Assembly (NCBI RefSeq): GCF_005217615.1
Contig: NZ_SZNK01000001.1
Span: 5,021,001-5,085,000, forward strand
Direction: 5' to 3'
Source of the DNA: Brevibacillus antibioticus
GTDB lineage: Bacteria > Bacillota > Bacilli > Brevibacillales > Brevibacillaceae
DNA length: 64,000 nucleotides
Shown: in pieces, positions 34,311 through 43,521 of the stretch
Numbering within the stretch: position 1 is the stretch's first letter
Layout: each line of letters begins with the position of its first letter
Translations under genes and position numbers: made by a program
The notes under the pieces: generated by a model
The model's database searches: none
Told to the model about the DNA's origin: nothing
Seen by the model: only the letters and a program-made list of their open reading frames with translations

Positions 34311-34456
34311 GGTGAATCCCTCTTCTCATTCAGTAAGGCATGAAGATGCTGATCGATTTCGGCGTTGGAGAGATTGCGCCGTTTTAGTCGCAGCAGCTTG
34401 AGGAATCGGACCGCTAGCAGCAAAAAAGCCGCAAACAACAGAAAGTAAGTTAACAT
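34307..34456 (-). CDS. 49-residue membrane miniprotein
   Basis: A short frame of 49 codons begins at ATG 34456 with AGGAG 7 bases upstream and overlaps the zinc-ribbon gene by 4 bases (ATGA). The N-terminal 20 residues are hydrophobic (LTYFLLFAAFLLLAVRF), followed by a basic stretch (LLRLKRRN) and an acidic amphipathic tail. It is therefore a one-span protein with its tail in the cytoplasm. It is the first gene of the minus-strand operon of the tubulin-like locus and may anchor or adapt another component. Confidence 0.7.
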   Translation of the reverse strand: MLTYFLLFAAFLLLAVRFLKLLRLKRRNLSNAEIDQHLHALLNEKRDSP

Positions 34457-34653
34457 AAAAATTCTCCTAACGAAGTTGTCGAAATCTGTAACAAAGAATC
34501 ATGTCGTATCGTATTACGAGTAAGGGGCAATCATTCTAGTACTTTTTTATCATTTGTCTTCTACTTCTTGAATCTAGTGGTAATAGTGTCATAGTCTTAC
34601 TTTCTTTGCAACACTTCACAAATTCTTTGTAACGAATAAGAAAAGGAGCTCTT
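34457..34653. promoter_or_regulatory. Divergent promoter region of the tubulin-like locus
   Basis: This 197-base AT-rich region separates the two divergent operons and should carry both promoters. TAACAAAGAAT (34489-34499) and ATTCTTTGTAA (34622-34632) form an inverted pair with one mismatch near its two ends, which could bind one regulator at both promoters. I cannot assign clear -35/-10 boxes. Confidence 0.4.
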
Positions 34654-36447
34654 ATGAAAATAATACGATTCAGAATGTTATGTCGATACGTGGCATGTCT
34701 TGTCCTGCTCTTGGTCAGTGTCCTCTCCGTCACTCACCCAGGTTTTGCGCAAACGAGCGGAAACAATATGGATGCTGTCCTGGTCGTGGATGTCAGCAAC
34801 TCTATGACCCAAAGCGATAAGAACAAAGTCAGCAACGAAGCAATGAAAATGTTCGTCGACATGACGTCGATCCAAGCGAACAAAATCGGTGTAGTCGCCT
34901 ATACCGACAAGATCGAGCGAGAAAAGGCACTGCTTGAGATTAATTCCGAAGAAGACAAAAACGATATCAAAGCCTTCATCGACAGCCTGCAAAAAGGTGC
35001 CTACACCGATATTGCTGTCGGGGTAACAGAAGCAGTAAAAATCATTGATGCGGGACGCAATCCAAACAATGCACCGATCATCGTACTGCTGGCAGACGGA
35101 AACAACTACATGAACAAAGCATCAAGCCGTACCCAAACACAGTCTGACCAAGAGCTGCAGCAAGCAGTAAAAGAGGCCAAAGACAAAGGCTATCCGATCT
35201 ACACGATTGGCTTGAACGCAGATGGTCAGCTTAACCGCACGACATTACAGCAGATTGCTGCGGAGACAAATGGTAAATTTTTTGAAACGAGCACAGCGGA
35301 CAAGCTCCCGCAAATCTTGAGCGAAATCTTTGCGAATCACCTGAAGCTGAAGGTTGTCCCAGTGAAAAGCTTCGTCGCAAACGGTCAGGCTCAGGAGATT
35401 CCGATCCCCATCCCGAATGGCAGCGTCATGGAAGCCAACATCTCAATCATGTCGCAAAAAGCAGTGGAAGTGAAGCTGTATGACCCAGCGGGCAAGGAAG
35501 TACAAATCCCTTCCAACCAGATCAGACTGTCGAAGTCCAATGCGTACACGATGATCAAGCTGGTTAAGCCACAGCAGGGCGATTGGAAGCTACAGGTAAA
35601 AGGTGTCCCGAAGGAAAAAATCGATATTAACCTCATCTTCAACTACGATCTGCAATTGGAGATGGAGCCAGTCACAGCCAAGAGCTTCAAGGCTGGCGAT
35701 GTCGTACCGATCAAGGCTACGCTTGTTTCAAACGGGCAAAAGATAGCGAGTCCTGATCTGTACAAGCAGATGAAGGCGACACTGATCGTCAATGACAAGA
35801 CGGACAATAAGACAAATGAGGTCATCCTGAACAATACGGGCAGCGGGTTCGAAGGCAGTTTCACAATCCCGGCTGACCATACGTACGAGATAAAAATCAA
35901 GGCAGAAGACACCAGCTTTTACCGGGAGACAAAGTCGCTCCTTGTCGATGCTTCTAAAACGGCAGGCTCTGGAGCGGGCAAGCCGAACACAACCACTGCT
36001 CCTGCTGCAGAATCGAAACCATTTCCATGGCTGACCGTACTAGGAGGTACCGTGGTTCTCCTCCTGTTGATCGGTGCAGGCTTGTACGCACTGTCGATCT
36101 ATCGCAAGGCGAACAAGGGCTTCGCGGGCCAAATCGCCATCGAGATCGTGGATGAGGATACAGGCGAAAAGTCCAATCCGCAGTACAAGAAACTGAACGC
36201 GTTCAAAGGAAAAGTGAAGCTGCACCAGCTCTTGCAGCTCGCCCCTGAGTTTGCGGAGACAGAGAAGGTCCTCTTTTTACCAGGGAAAAACGATACGCTG
36301 ATCCTCGAAAATCGTTCGAGCTGCCGAATCGAAAAGGCCGGACGTGTCCTCGATGCAAGCAAAGGCAAAGAGCTGAAGAAAAACGATCGGATCAAAATTT
36401 CGTTAACGAATGTGAACAAGTCCTTATATGTAGATTACATCGTCTAG
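34654..36447 (+). CDS. Membrane-anchored von Willebrand factor A (vWA) protein
   Basis: A protein of 597 residues. A signal peptide (to about FAQ33) is followed by a vWA domain (about 38-235) with a complete MIDAS: DVSNS (Asp46, Ser48, Ser50), the Thr in GAYTDIAVG and the Asp in LLADGNN. Beta-rich modules follow (about 240-435), then one membrane span (about 455-480) and a cytoplasmic domain of about 110 residues that could be an FHA-like beta sandwich (VLFLPGKNDTLILENRSS). The vWA faces outside and the tail inside, so it could signal across the membrane. It opens the plus-strand operon; the tubulin-like gene starts 13 bases later. Confidence 0.85.
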   Translation: MKIIRFRMLCRYVACLVLLLVSVLSVTHPGFAQTSGNNMDAVLVVDVSNSMTQSDKNKVSNEAMKMFVDMTSIQANKIGVVAYTDKIEREKALLEINSEEDKNDIKAFIDSLQKGAYTDIAVGVTEAVKIIDAGRNPNNAPIIVLLADGNNYMNKASSRTQTQSDQELQQAVKEAKDKGYPIYTIGLNADGQLNRTTLQQIAAETNGKFFETSTADKLPQILSEIFANHLKLKVVPVKSFVANGQAQEIPIPIPNGSVMEANISIMSQKAVEVKLYDPAGKEVQIPSNQIRLSKSNAYTMIKLVKPQQGDWKLQVKGVPKEKIDINLIFNYDLQLEMEPVTAKSFKAGDVVPIKATLVSNGQKIASPDLYKQMKATLIVNDKTDNKTNEVILNNTGSGFEGSFTIPADHTYEIKIKAEDTSFYRETKSLLVDASKTAGSGAGKPNTTTAPAAESKPFPWLTVLGGTVVLLLLIGAGLYALSIYRKANKGFAGQIAIEIVDEDTGEKSNPQYKKLNAFKGKVKLHQLLQLAPEFAETEKVLFLPGKNDTLILENRSSCRIEKAGRVLDASKGKELKKNDRIKISLTNVNKSLYVDYIV

Positions 36448-36460
36448 GAGTGAGTCGATT

Positions 36461-39400
36461 ATGAAAGCAGTTGTGAGAGAACACATTCAACAATTGGACG
36501 TATCCCTCGGCGGGGGAATCGTCAGTGACAAGATTCGTGTAGATACCATTGATAACCCGATGCTCGTCATCGGTCTAGGCGGTACAGGAATTGATGCGCT
36601 TTTGCGCCTGAAATACCAAGTGAACAGACGCTTCAAGCTGCCGGTAGACCAGCTTTCCAAGAAGCGCAAGGAAAAGCCGGACAATATTGAATTCATCGCG
36701 TTTGAAACGAATGAGCATGACCGCAACAAAAAGTACAAAGGCATCGGACTCGACCCAGTGACGGAGTTCGTACTCCTGTCCAATCCTGAGATTGGCGGTG
36801 TGTTGCAGAATCGCAGCATTCTGGAGCCGTACATCACCGACTGGCTCTCACCAGAGCTGACGATTACGGACGGAATCAGCGGAGCATCGGGTGTTCGTCA
36901 GGCAGGGAGACTTCTTCTCTTTACGAAAATTACGCAAGTCGTTCAAACGATTGAGAAAAAGGTCAAGATGCTGTGCGAGGGCACGAACAAAAAGCTGACT
37001 GTATTCCTCTTGAGCGGTTTGTCCGGGGGAACGGGGAGCGGTTGTTTCCTCGACATCGCTTATATCGTACGAGGCATTTTGGAGCGCGACTTCGGCAGTG
37101 CGGGGGTAGACAAGGTGAATACGCTGGGCTACCTGTTCACGCCTGACGTCAACCTGTCGAACAAGAGTCTCAGCTCGCACACTCGCGACTACATCATGAA
37201 AAACGGTTATGCGGCATTAAAAGAGCTGGACTACTGGATGAATGCGGACGAGCGAAATGAGCGTTTCCGCCAGCAATACGGCAGCGTGCTCACTGTGCAA
37301 TCGCCAATGCCGCCATTCAACCTGTGCCATTTGATTTCTGCGACCAATCTCGAAGGCAAAGCATTGGAAAACGCCTACGATTACTGCATGAACGTAACGG
37401 CGGAGAACATTACCAACTTCATGGCGAGCGAAGAAAAGCGATCGGGTGAAGAGTTTGCGATCCACGACTATATCAGCAACATCCGTACGAACATCAACCA
37501 GATGCCAAAAGCGTACGCAGCCAACTACCAATACAACGTCATCGGTGCTTCCTCTGCTGTCTTGCCGATCGAAGAGATGACAACCTACTTGGCTTATCGC
37601 TTGTTTAAAAAGATGGAAAAAATGTTCACGGTAGCACCAACACAAGAAGATGCGGAGAAATTCGCCCGCAAGCTCGGAATCGATATCGACTCGATTTCCC
37701 GCAAGTTCGAGGAGCGCGTTCCTGAACCATTGCCAGGCTATGAAAACAGCGAACGTCTGAACTACAGCAACGTCATTACCCAGCAAGTCGTGAGCATCGA
37801 CCACGAGCTGGAGCAAGGCTATCTCGCCAAAGCGCGCGAAGCGTACATCAAGTCCAAAAAGCAGATGCCAGGCGACATGATCTCTGTTTTTGGCGAAATG
37901 ATCACACGCGTATTCCTGCACCCGGAGCAAGGGCCGTTCTATGCGTCCCGTCTGATTCATTCGGACAAAGGCTATTGCCTGATGAAAATGATCCTCTCCT
38001 ACATCGAGAGCCTCAAGGCAAATTTGGAGAGCTACCCGCCTGAGATCGAGGGTGCGCGCGAAAATGCGAACGAAAAGCTGGGTGATGCCCGCAGTGCTTT
38101 CATCTCCAAGGAGAAGAAGAAAAACAGCTATATCGAAGCGAAGATCAACGAATACCAGCTCCTGGCTGATCAGGAAAAACTGGAACAAATGATCGAATTC
38201 TATGAAGAGCTGCACCGTTTGTTGAATGCAGAAAACAATCGCGTTTATAACGTATTTACTGAGATTTTGAACGCACTCAACCAAATTTTCGAGCAAAACG
38301 GCGACATCCTGATCAACGGCGGCGAAGAGAGCGACCGCACTGGCAACAAGACATACTACTGGAACATCGTCAGTGTGCCGGATATCTCCAAAGTCGTCAG
38401 CAACATTCTGGAGCAAAAAGATGCGGATGACCTGATCCGCGACTTCACCAGCGAGCTGCTGCGACACTCCGATCAGTGGGTCAAAGAGCAGGAGCTGGAT
38501 ATCGTCAGCTCGATTTCCGAATTCCTCTCGGAGAAGTTCGGTGAGGTAATCACCAAGTCGATGGAAGAATTCCTCGTAATCAAATACGGTCAGGACGAGA
38601 CACTCGATCGCATCGTAGAGCGCAAGATAGCGAGCAAGCTGGACGAAGAGGCGATTCCGGTCTTCCATCTGAGCAACAATCTCGGCAATATGCACTTCCC
38701 GTCCTGGGGCTTTGTATCCGTGCCGCTGAAAGCACCATCGATCTTGAAGGGAATTAAAAACTATCAAAATACAGCGATTAGCGGGTCGCGCTTTACCGTC
38801 AAAGAAAGCGAAGTCAAAAACCGCATCTTCTGGCTGAATACGAAAAACGGTGTTCCACTGTTCGCTTACACACCGCTGAAGGTCTACGAGGAAAGCTACG
38901 AACGTACCATTCTGGATAGAGAGGGTATCGGACGCCACCTCGTTCAAACCGAAAAGAACAACTGGGCGTACCTCCCATCGCCGATTCCAGAAAAATCGTG
39001 GGGAGATACGTACCAAAACGGACGGATCAAAGCGTACAACGCCAACGTACGCGAACTGTTTGACCGCGCGGTGCGCTACGGAGCCATCCGCGAAAAAGGC
39101 AGCGACAGCAAGACCAGCAACCGCTATGAATCCATCGTGACGAAGCCGTTCTCGCTGGCTACTTTCTTGGCTAAGCACCAAGCGCAAGGAGACGCGACCC
39201 AGCTGAGCCCTGGCGAGATCAAGCGTGCATTGGTTGAGCTCAAAGGCTTCATGAGAGAGGGTCTGGAGCAAGAATTTACGCGTGATGTGTTCGGCAGTAT
39301 CAGTGAAGAGATGGCAAAAGAAAACCTGATTCGCTATCCAGAGCAGATTCGTCTGATCGAACAAGAGGTGCGCAAATACGAAGAAATCGAGGCCAAAATT

Positions 39401-39850
39401 CAGGAGCTGGAGCAGATCGTAGGCGCTATCAAGGACGAAGAAGAGCTGGTGACCCGATTTATTGAAGCCCTTTACACAGGGACGATTTGCAAGCGCGGTG
39501 CGCTGTACGTCTACGACAAGGATGAGGAAGAAGATGCGTGGGAGCCATTCATCAACCTGATGAAGGTCAACAAGCACGTCGAATTCGCGATCTATGAAAA
39601 ATTCCGCGCATTGGATCACAAGAGCATGGCAACCATCCAGCGCAAGGCTGCAAAACGCAGTGACGCGATGACTTCAGCAGAGGATACGCAGCAATTGCTG
39701 GCAAAACTTGAAGAAATCGCAACGGCTTTCCAAGAAACGAAAAACGATCTGGAATACGACCGCGACGAATACGTAAACGGTGAAGAGCTGTTCCAGTTCT
39801 ACAAAAAGATTTGGTCAAAAGTAAACGATATGCGCAAGACGCTGCAATAA
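36461..39850 (+). CDS. Large tubulin-like protein
   Basis: A protein of 1129 residues. The N-terminal GTPase fold has a Rossmann-type glycine motif (VIGLGGTGIDALLRL, residues 36-50) and the tubulin/FtsZ signature LSGLSGGTGSG (GGTGSG at 189-194) that grips the nucleotide phosphates. The remaining 900 residues are largely helical with charged coiled-coil stretches near residues 520-600 and 960-1010. This matches the Tubulin_2-type family, far larger than FtsZ (about 380). It should bind GTP and may form filaments. It is flanked by vWA genes and, downstream, by a GTPase and GAP1-like gene in one operon. Function unknown. Confidence 0.85.
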   Translation: MKAVVREHIQQLDVSLGGGIVSDKIRVDTIDNPMLVIGLGGTGIDALLRLKYQVNRRFKLPVDQLSKKRKEKPDNIEFIAFETNEHDRNKKYKGIGLDPVTEFVLLSNPEIGGVLQNRSILEPYITDWLSPELTITDGISGASGVRQAGRLLLFTKITQVVQTIEKKVKMLCEGTNKKLTVFLLSGLSGGTGSGCFLDIAYIVRGILERDFGSAGVDKVNTLGYLFTPDVNLSNKSLSSHTRDYIMKNGYAALKELDYWMNADERNERFRQQYGSVLTVQSPMPPFNLCHLISATNLEGKALENAYDYCMNVTAENITNFMASEEKRSGEEFAIHDYISNIRTNINQMPKAYAANYQYNVIGASSAVLPIEEMTTYLAYRLFKKMEKMFTVAPTQEDAEKFARKLGIDIDSISRKFEERVPEPLPGYENSERLNYSNVITQQVVSIDHELEQGYLAKAREAYIKSKKQMPGDMISVFGEMITRVFLHPEQGPFYASRLIHSDKGYCLMKMILSYIESLKANLESYPPEIEGARENANEKLGDARSAFISKEKKKNSYIEAKINEYQLLADQEKLEQMIEFYEELHRLLNAENNRVYNVFTEILNALNQIFEQNGDILINGGEESDRTGNKTYYWNIVSVPDISKVVSNILEQKDADDLIRDFTSELLRHSDQWVKEQELDIVSSISEFLSEKFGEVITKSMEEFLVIKYGQDETLDRIVERKIASKLDEEAIPVFHLSNNLGNMHFPSWGFVSVPLKAPSILKGIKNYQNTAISGSRFTVKESEVKNRIFWLNTKNGVPLFAYTPLKVYEESYERTILDREGIGRHLVQTEKNNWAYLPSPIPEKSWGDTYQNGRIKAYNANVRELFDRAVRYGAIREKGSDSKTSNRYESIVTKPFSLATFLAKHQAQGDATQLSPGEIKRALVELKGFMREGLEQEFTRDVFGSISEEMAKENLIRYPEQIRLIEQEVRKYEEIEAKIQELEQIVGAIKDEEELVTRFIEALYTGTICKRGALYVYDKDEEEDAWEPFINLMKVNKHVEFAIYEKFRALDHKSMATIQRKAAKRSDAMTSAEDTQQLLAKLEEIATAFQETKNDLEYDRDEYVNGEELFQFYKKIWSKVNDMRKTLQ

Positions 39851-39884
39851 ACAATCAGGATCGTTTGATAACCGAGGAGGACGC

Positions 39885-42233
39885 ATGAGGGATTTGATCG
39901 GAGAGTTCGCGACCCAATACGTTACGGAATTGGAAAGACAACTGGATAGCGGAAACGGACAGCGAAGCATTCAAAACCCCGTGCTCTTCCTTTTTCTCGG
40001 GGATAAGAGCGTAGAGGCACTGCAAGCTGTTCGTGCCCACAACGAACGCAGTTGGCAAAATGGTCACGGTGTTCTTTATGTCCATGCGTACCAGGACAAA
40101 ACGTGGGAGCATCCGCAAGTAATTGGTTGCCGCTTGCCAGAGGCAGATGACGACAAGAAAAAAATGCGTACCTCGATCCACGAGCGTTTTTTACTCGATG
40201 AGGCTGTCACCATGGAACTGAACAAGGTAATGAAGCTGGCAAGCGTGCGGGTAGCGGAAATGGGCAAGTTGTTCACTGCTTTTCAGCAAGTCAATATTGC
40301 TGTCGTGGCAAGGGCAGATGACCCTGCTACGATCCTTTTACCAGAGCTGACGCTGCTTCTCAAGGGCTACCTCAACGAGCTGTTTAAAAACGTATCAGTC
40401 GACCTGTACGTCCTGCTTCAGGAAAAGAACAACGGCGAAGCATTCGGATTCTCGACAGCGCTCTCGGTCAGCTTTTTGGAAGAGGTCAATCGTTATCAGC
40501 GAAGTGATTACAGCTATCGAGCGAATCTCTTGGTAACAGAGGATCTCGTGAAACTGCCTGTGGAGCATGTGAACGCGCCGTTGTTTTCGTTGGCGTACCT
40601 ATTGAGTGACAAGACAGAACATGGCTTGTTTATCGAAGGCGGCATGCAGGAAAATTACGAGCTGATCAGCAAGCTGGTGCTTTTGAACAACAAAAAAGTA
40701 GAGTCGGAGTTTTATGAGAGCAATGATGGCTATAACAAGCTGCAATTTATGCGCAACATCTCGGTTGATCACGGGCAGACCAAGCTCGCGTCTGCTGGTC
40801 TATCCAAAGTGAAGCGACCGACTCATGCGATTGCGCTGACGGTGCTGTCCGCAGTATTTGACCGCTATTGGGAGCGACTTCAGGACGGCGATGTGTTGCC
40901 GAAAACTAAAGCGAGAGAAAAGCTCGGATTGACTGCGCATGATTTGCAGCGAAAACTGGCTGGCATTCTCCCTGAGGATCATATCCTGGAGGAAATGACG
41001 GGGCTCATGACCTCTGGCATCAGCTACAGTGAGCTTTGCAGTATGAATATGCGTGAAGCGGAGCTGGCTTTGTTTGACGGCAGCAGCCAAGCCTTTTTTG
41101 AGGCGAATGTCGTTTCCGGTGCGCGTAAACGTCTGGAGCACATGCTGTCTCAGGAGTCCTTGGCTGATTTGATTCAGAAAGCCGTCATCGAGGATGAACG
41201 GCTTGGGTTGTATGCGGCTTACTATCTCACAGCCGAACACGCCAATGGAGCAAACCTGCTGGATGAGCTACGCACCGGAATTCGCGAGACATCTCGACAG
41301 GTCGAACAGATGAAAGCCGAGCTGGTCGATCTCTATCAAGAGCGGGTGGAGCGGCAGGACATTCGCGTAGGAGGGTTTTTCACACGGGATAAGGAGCGTG
41401 TGCGGACCTTCATTCGCCATTTGCTGGACGCTGTTTATGGCAAAAAGCTGGAGCTGCTGGATTGGGAGATGATGCTCTCGATCCTTGTGAGCTTTGAGAA
41501 ACAAGCAGAGCAGATTCACCGGCAGTTAGGTGAGCAAGTCGAGCAGCTGGAAGCCTTGCATAAGCAACTGCGGGAAATCGCCCAGACGAGCGTTCGAGAA
41601 GCGACTGATTACTTGGGTAAAAACGTGGACGAATATTACGAATCGGTCGTCCATGAAACGATCCGGTCATTGGAAGCTTCACGCGGCAGTGATTTTTACA
41701 TGGAACAACGGTATATTGGCAGCGGCGCTCTGCTCAGCGGGAATCGACTCGCCGGACTCGTGGAGCGGCTGTGTCAGTTTTGCCGGAACGAGATTCTCAC
41801 CCGTGCACCATTTGCTTTATCTTTTGAGGCGGAGCTGCTTGCGCGTGCTAACGTCGGGGCTGCTTACGATAACCGAACCGTGCTTGCGAAGGAGGATTTG
41901 TTCCTCGATCTGGCATTGGTGCTGGAAGAGCGCGCGGCGGTTCACATTGAAGTGTTCCAGTTCTTGCAAAAGCATCGCTATGAGGAGAAGTACTTGTTTG
42001 CTGATATTCACAACGACTTCGTCCAGTATGCGCTGCACAAGGATGAGAGCACACGAACCTACAAGCTGGGTTGTATCCACGAGGAACAAAAAAGCGGGAT
42101 AGAAAAAATGAACCTGATGGGTGGATTCGGCATGGAAGAGTTGATGTTTTACCGCAATAACAAGAAATACCATGCTTCCTATGAGGACAGCGGGTTTGTC
42201 TTTCGCCGCGTGGGAGGAGATGAGGCGTCATGA
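39885..42233 (+). CDS. Unrecognised 782-residue protein of the tubulin-like locus
   Basis: I do not recognise a family. The N-terminal 200 residues look like an alpha/beta domain (NPVLFLFLGDKSVEALQAV, FQQVNIAVVARADDPA), possibly another worn tubulin- or GTPase-like fold without the glycine signature. The middle and C-terminal parts are helical, with a long coiled coil around residues 460-590 (VEQMKAELVDLYQERVERQ, EQIHRQLGEQVEQLEALHK). There is no signal peptide or membrane span, so it is cytoplasmic. GAGGAGG precedes the ATG, and the end overlaps the next vWA gene by 4 bases (ATGA), suggesting coupled synthesis. Placement suggests it partners the tubulin-like protein. Confidence 0.8.
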   Translation: MRDLIGEFATQYVTELERQLDSGNGQRSIQNPVLFLFLGDKSVEALQAVRAHNERSWQNGHGVLYVHAYQDKTWEHPQVIGCRLPEADDDKKKMRTSIHERFLLDEAVTMELNKVMKLASVRVAEMGKLFTAFQQVNIAVVARADDPATILLPELTLLLKGYLNELFKNVSVDLYVLLQEKNNGEAFGFSTALSVSFLEEVNRYQRSDYSYRANLLVTEDLVKLPVEHVNAPLFSLAYLLSDKTEHGLFIEGGMQENYELISKLVLLNNKKVESEFYESNDGYNKLQFMRNISVDHGQTKLASAGLSKVKRPTHAIALTVLSAVFDRYWERLQDGDVLPKTKAREKLGLTAHDLQRKLAGILPEDHILEEMTGLMTSGISYSELCSMNMREAELALFDGSSQAFFEANVVSGARKRLEHMLSQESLADLIQKAVIEDERLGLYAAYYLTAEHANGANLLDELRTGIRETSRQVEQMKAELVDLYQERVERQDIRVGGFFTRDKERVRTFIRHLLDAVYGKKLELLDWEMMLSILVSFEKQAEQIHRQLGEQVEQLEALHKQLREIAQTSVREATDYLGKNVDEYYESVVHETIRSLEASRGSDFYMEQRYIGSGALLSGNRLAGLVERLCQFCRNEILTRAPFALSFEAELLARANVGAAYDNRTVLAKEDLFLDLALVLEERAAVHIEVFQFLQKHRYEEKYLFADIHNDFVQYALHKDESTRTYKLGCIHEEQKSGIEKMNLMGGFGMEELMFYRNNKKYHASYEDSGFVFRRVGGDEAS

Positions 42234-43504
42234 GTCAGAGAAGGGTAAGCTTACTCATGCTAATTTGTAGTCTGGTAGGTGGCGTGATCGGATTTTTGGT
42301 CGGGGAAGTTATGCTCGGCAAGCTGTCCGGAGAAATACCGCAATGGTTGTTAATGGGACTTTATTTTGGTCAATATGCCTTTTTCATAGGACTGATGTGC
42401 CTCATTGCGGAAATGATCTCGCCACGACTGAATGGAGTCGGCTGGAAGCAGCGCTACCTGGGCTTTTCCTGGAAAATGCTTGTGCCCAGCACGTTTTTGA
42501 TGGTGGGTGTAGTGGCAATGCTGCTTCAGTTGCTGTACGGGTCATCGTTTCAGCAGGCCAGCGGGACCAACAATATTATCATGGTTCTGGATACGTCAGG
42601 CAGCATGCAGTCGTCTGACCCGGATAATCAATTGTTCAAAGCAGCAGCCGACATGGTGCAGCGCATGGACAGTGACATGAACATAGCGGTGGTTACGTTT
42701 CACGATCAAACGAATGTGCTGCAACCCCTTACCGAGCTGAGTAGCCAGTCCGTGAAGGATGAGGTTGTGAAGAAGCTGCTCCGATATCCACGAACGGATG
42801 GAGGCACCCGGATCGACCTGGCGCTGCAAGCGGGGCTGGACCAGATGCAGGCCAATCAAATGGCGAACAGTACGGTCGTGCTGATGTCAGACGGCTATAG
42901 TGGTCTGGATGTCCCTGCCGCACTTGCGCCCTACAAACAAAATCATGTAATTGTCCATACGGTAGGCATGAGCAAAATTGATGCAGACGGAACGGCGCTG
43001 CTTCAAGAGATCGCTGCTGAGACTGGCGGTAGCTACTTCAATGTCGAACACGCGGACCAAATGACAGGAATCTTTGGTCAGATTTACGATATGAGCCGAA
43101 CAGACCGCAATATCGTTTCCGAGCGGACAGGAGCAACAGAAGCAAACATGTTTTACGCGATTACCCGTGTGGTCAGTGTTCTGATCCTCGGTGCTTTGCT
43201 CGGATTGGCGCTGGGTCTGATTTTTGACAATCGCCATCTGGCCAAAAGCTTCACGATTGGCGGGGCGGTATCAGGACTGTTAGCTGGACTCGTTTTGGAA
43301 ATGGGTCTGTCGTCGATCGATTTGCTCGATATGGTGGTACGTTTGCTGGCGTGTTCCTTGCTCGCCGTCATCCTGACATTGTTCACTCTCTTTGTGCCAG
43401 CTTCCATGAGTGGCGGATCGTCTTTTGCAAAGCGCAGACTGAACAACAGACAAAACCCTCGCGCGTTGGACGCCGGGAACCAAAGCAGCAAGCGGTTTGA
43501 GTAA
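42230..43504 (+). CDS. Polytopic vWA-domain protein
   Basis: A protein of 424 residues. Three N-terminal membrane spans (about 7-105) precede a vWA domain (about 112-300) with an ideal MIDAS: DTSGSM (Asp121, Ser123, Ser125), the Thr in TDGGTRID and the Asp in LMSDGYSG. Three more spans (about 312-395) and a basic cytoplasmic tail follow. Its start overlaps the previous gene by 4 bases. With the first vWA protein it gives the system two metal-dependent adhesion domains at the membrane. Partner proteins are not known. Confidence 0.85.
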   Translation: MSQRRVSLLMLICSLVGGVIGFLVGEVMLGKLSGEIPQWLLMGLYFGQYAFFIGLMCLIAEMISPRLNGVGWKQRYLGFSWKMLVPSTFLMVGVVAMLLQLLYGSSFQQASGTNNIIMVLDTSGSMQSSDPDNQLFKAAADMVQRMDSDMNIAVVTFHDQTNVLQPLTELSSQSVKDEVVKKLLRYPRTDGGTRIDLALQAGLDQMQANQMANSTVVLMSDGYSGLDVPAALAPYKQNHVIVHTVGMSKIDADGTALLQEIAAETGGSYFNVEHADQMTGIFGQIYDMSRTDRNIVSERTGATEANMFYAITRVVSVLILGALLGLALGLIFDNRHLAKSFTIGGAVSGLLAGLVLEMGLSSIDLLDMVVRLLACSLLAVILTLFTLFVPASMSGGSSFAKRRLNNRQNPRALDAGNQSSKRFE

Positions 43505-43521
43505 AGGGAGCATGATGAATC

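Noticed and set aside
37217..39619. An 800-residue open frame on the minus strand inside the tubulin-like gene
   Set aside because: It lies wholly antisense to a gene with clear motifs and operon context, has no ribosome site or recognisable domain, and arises from codon bias of the real gene.
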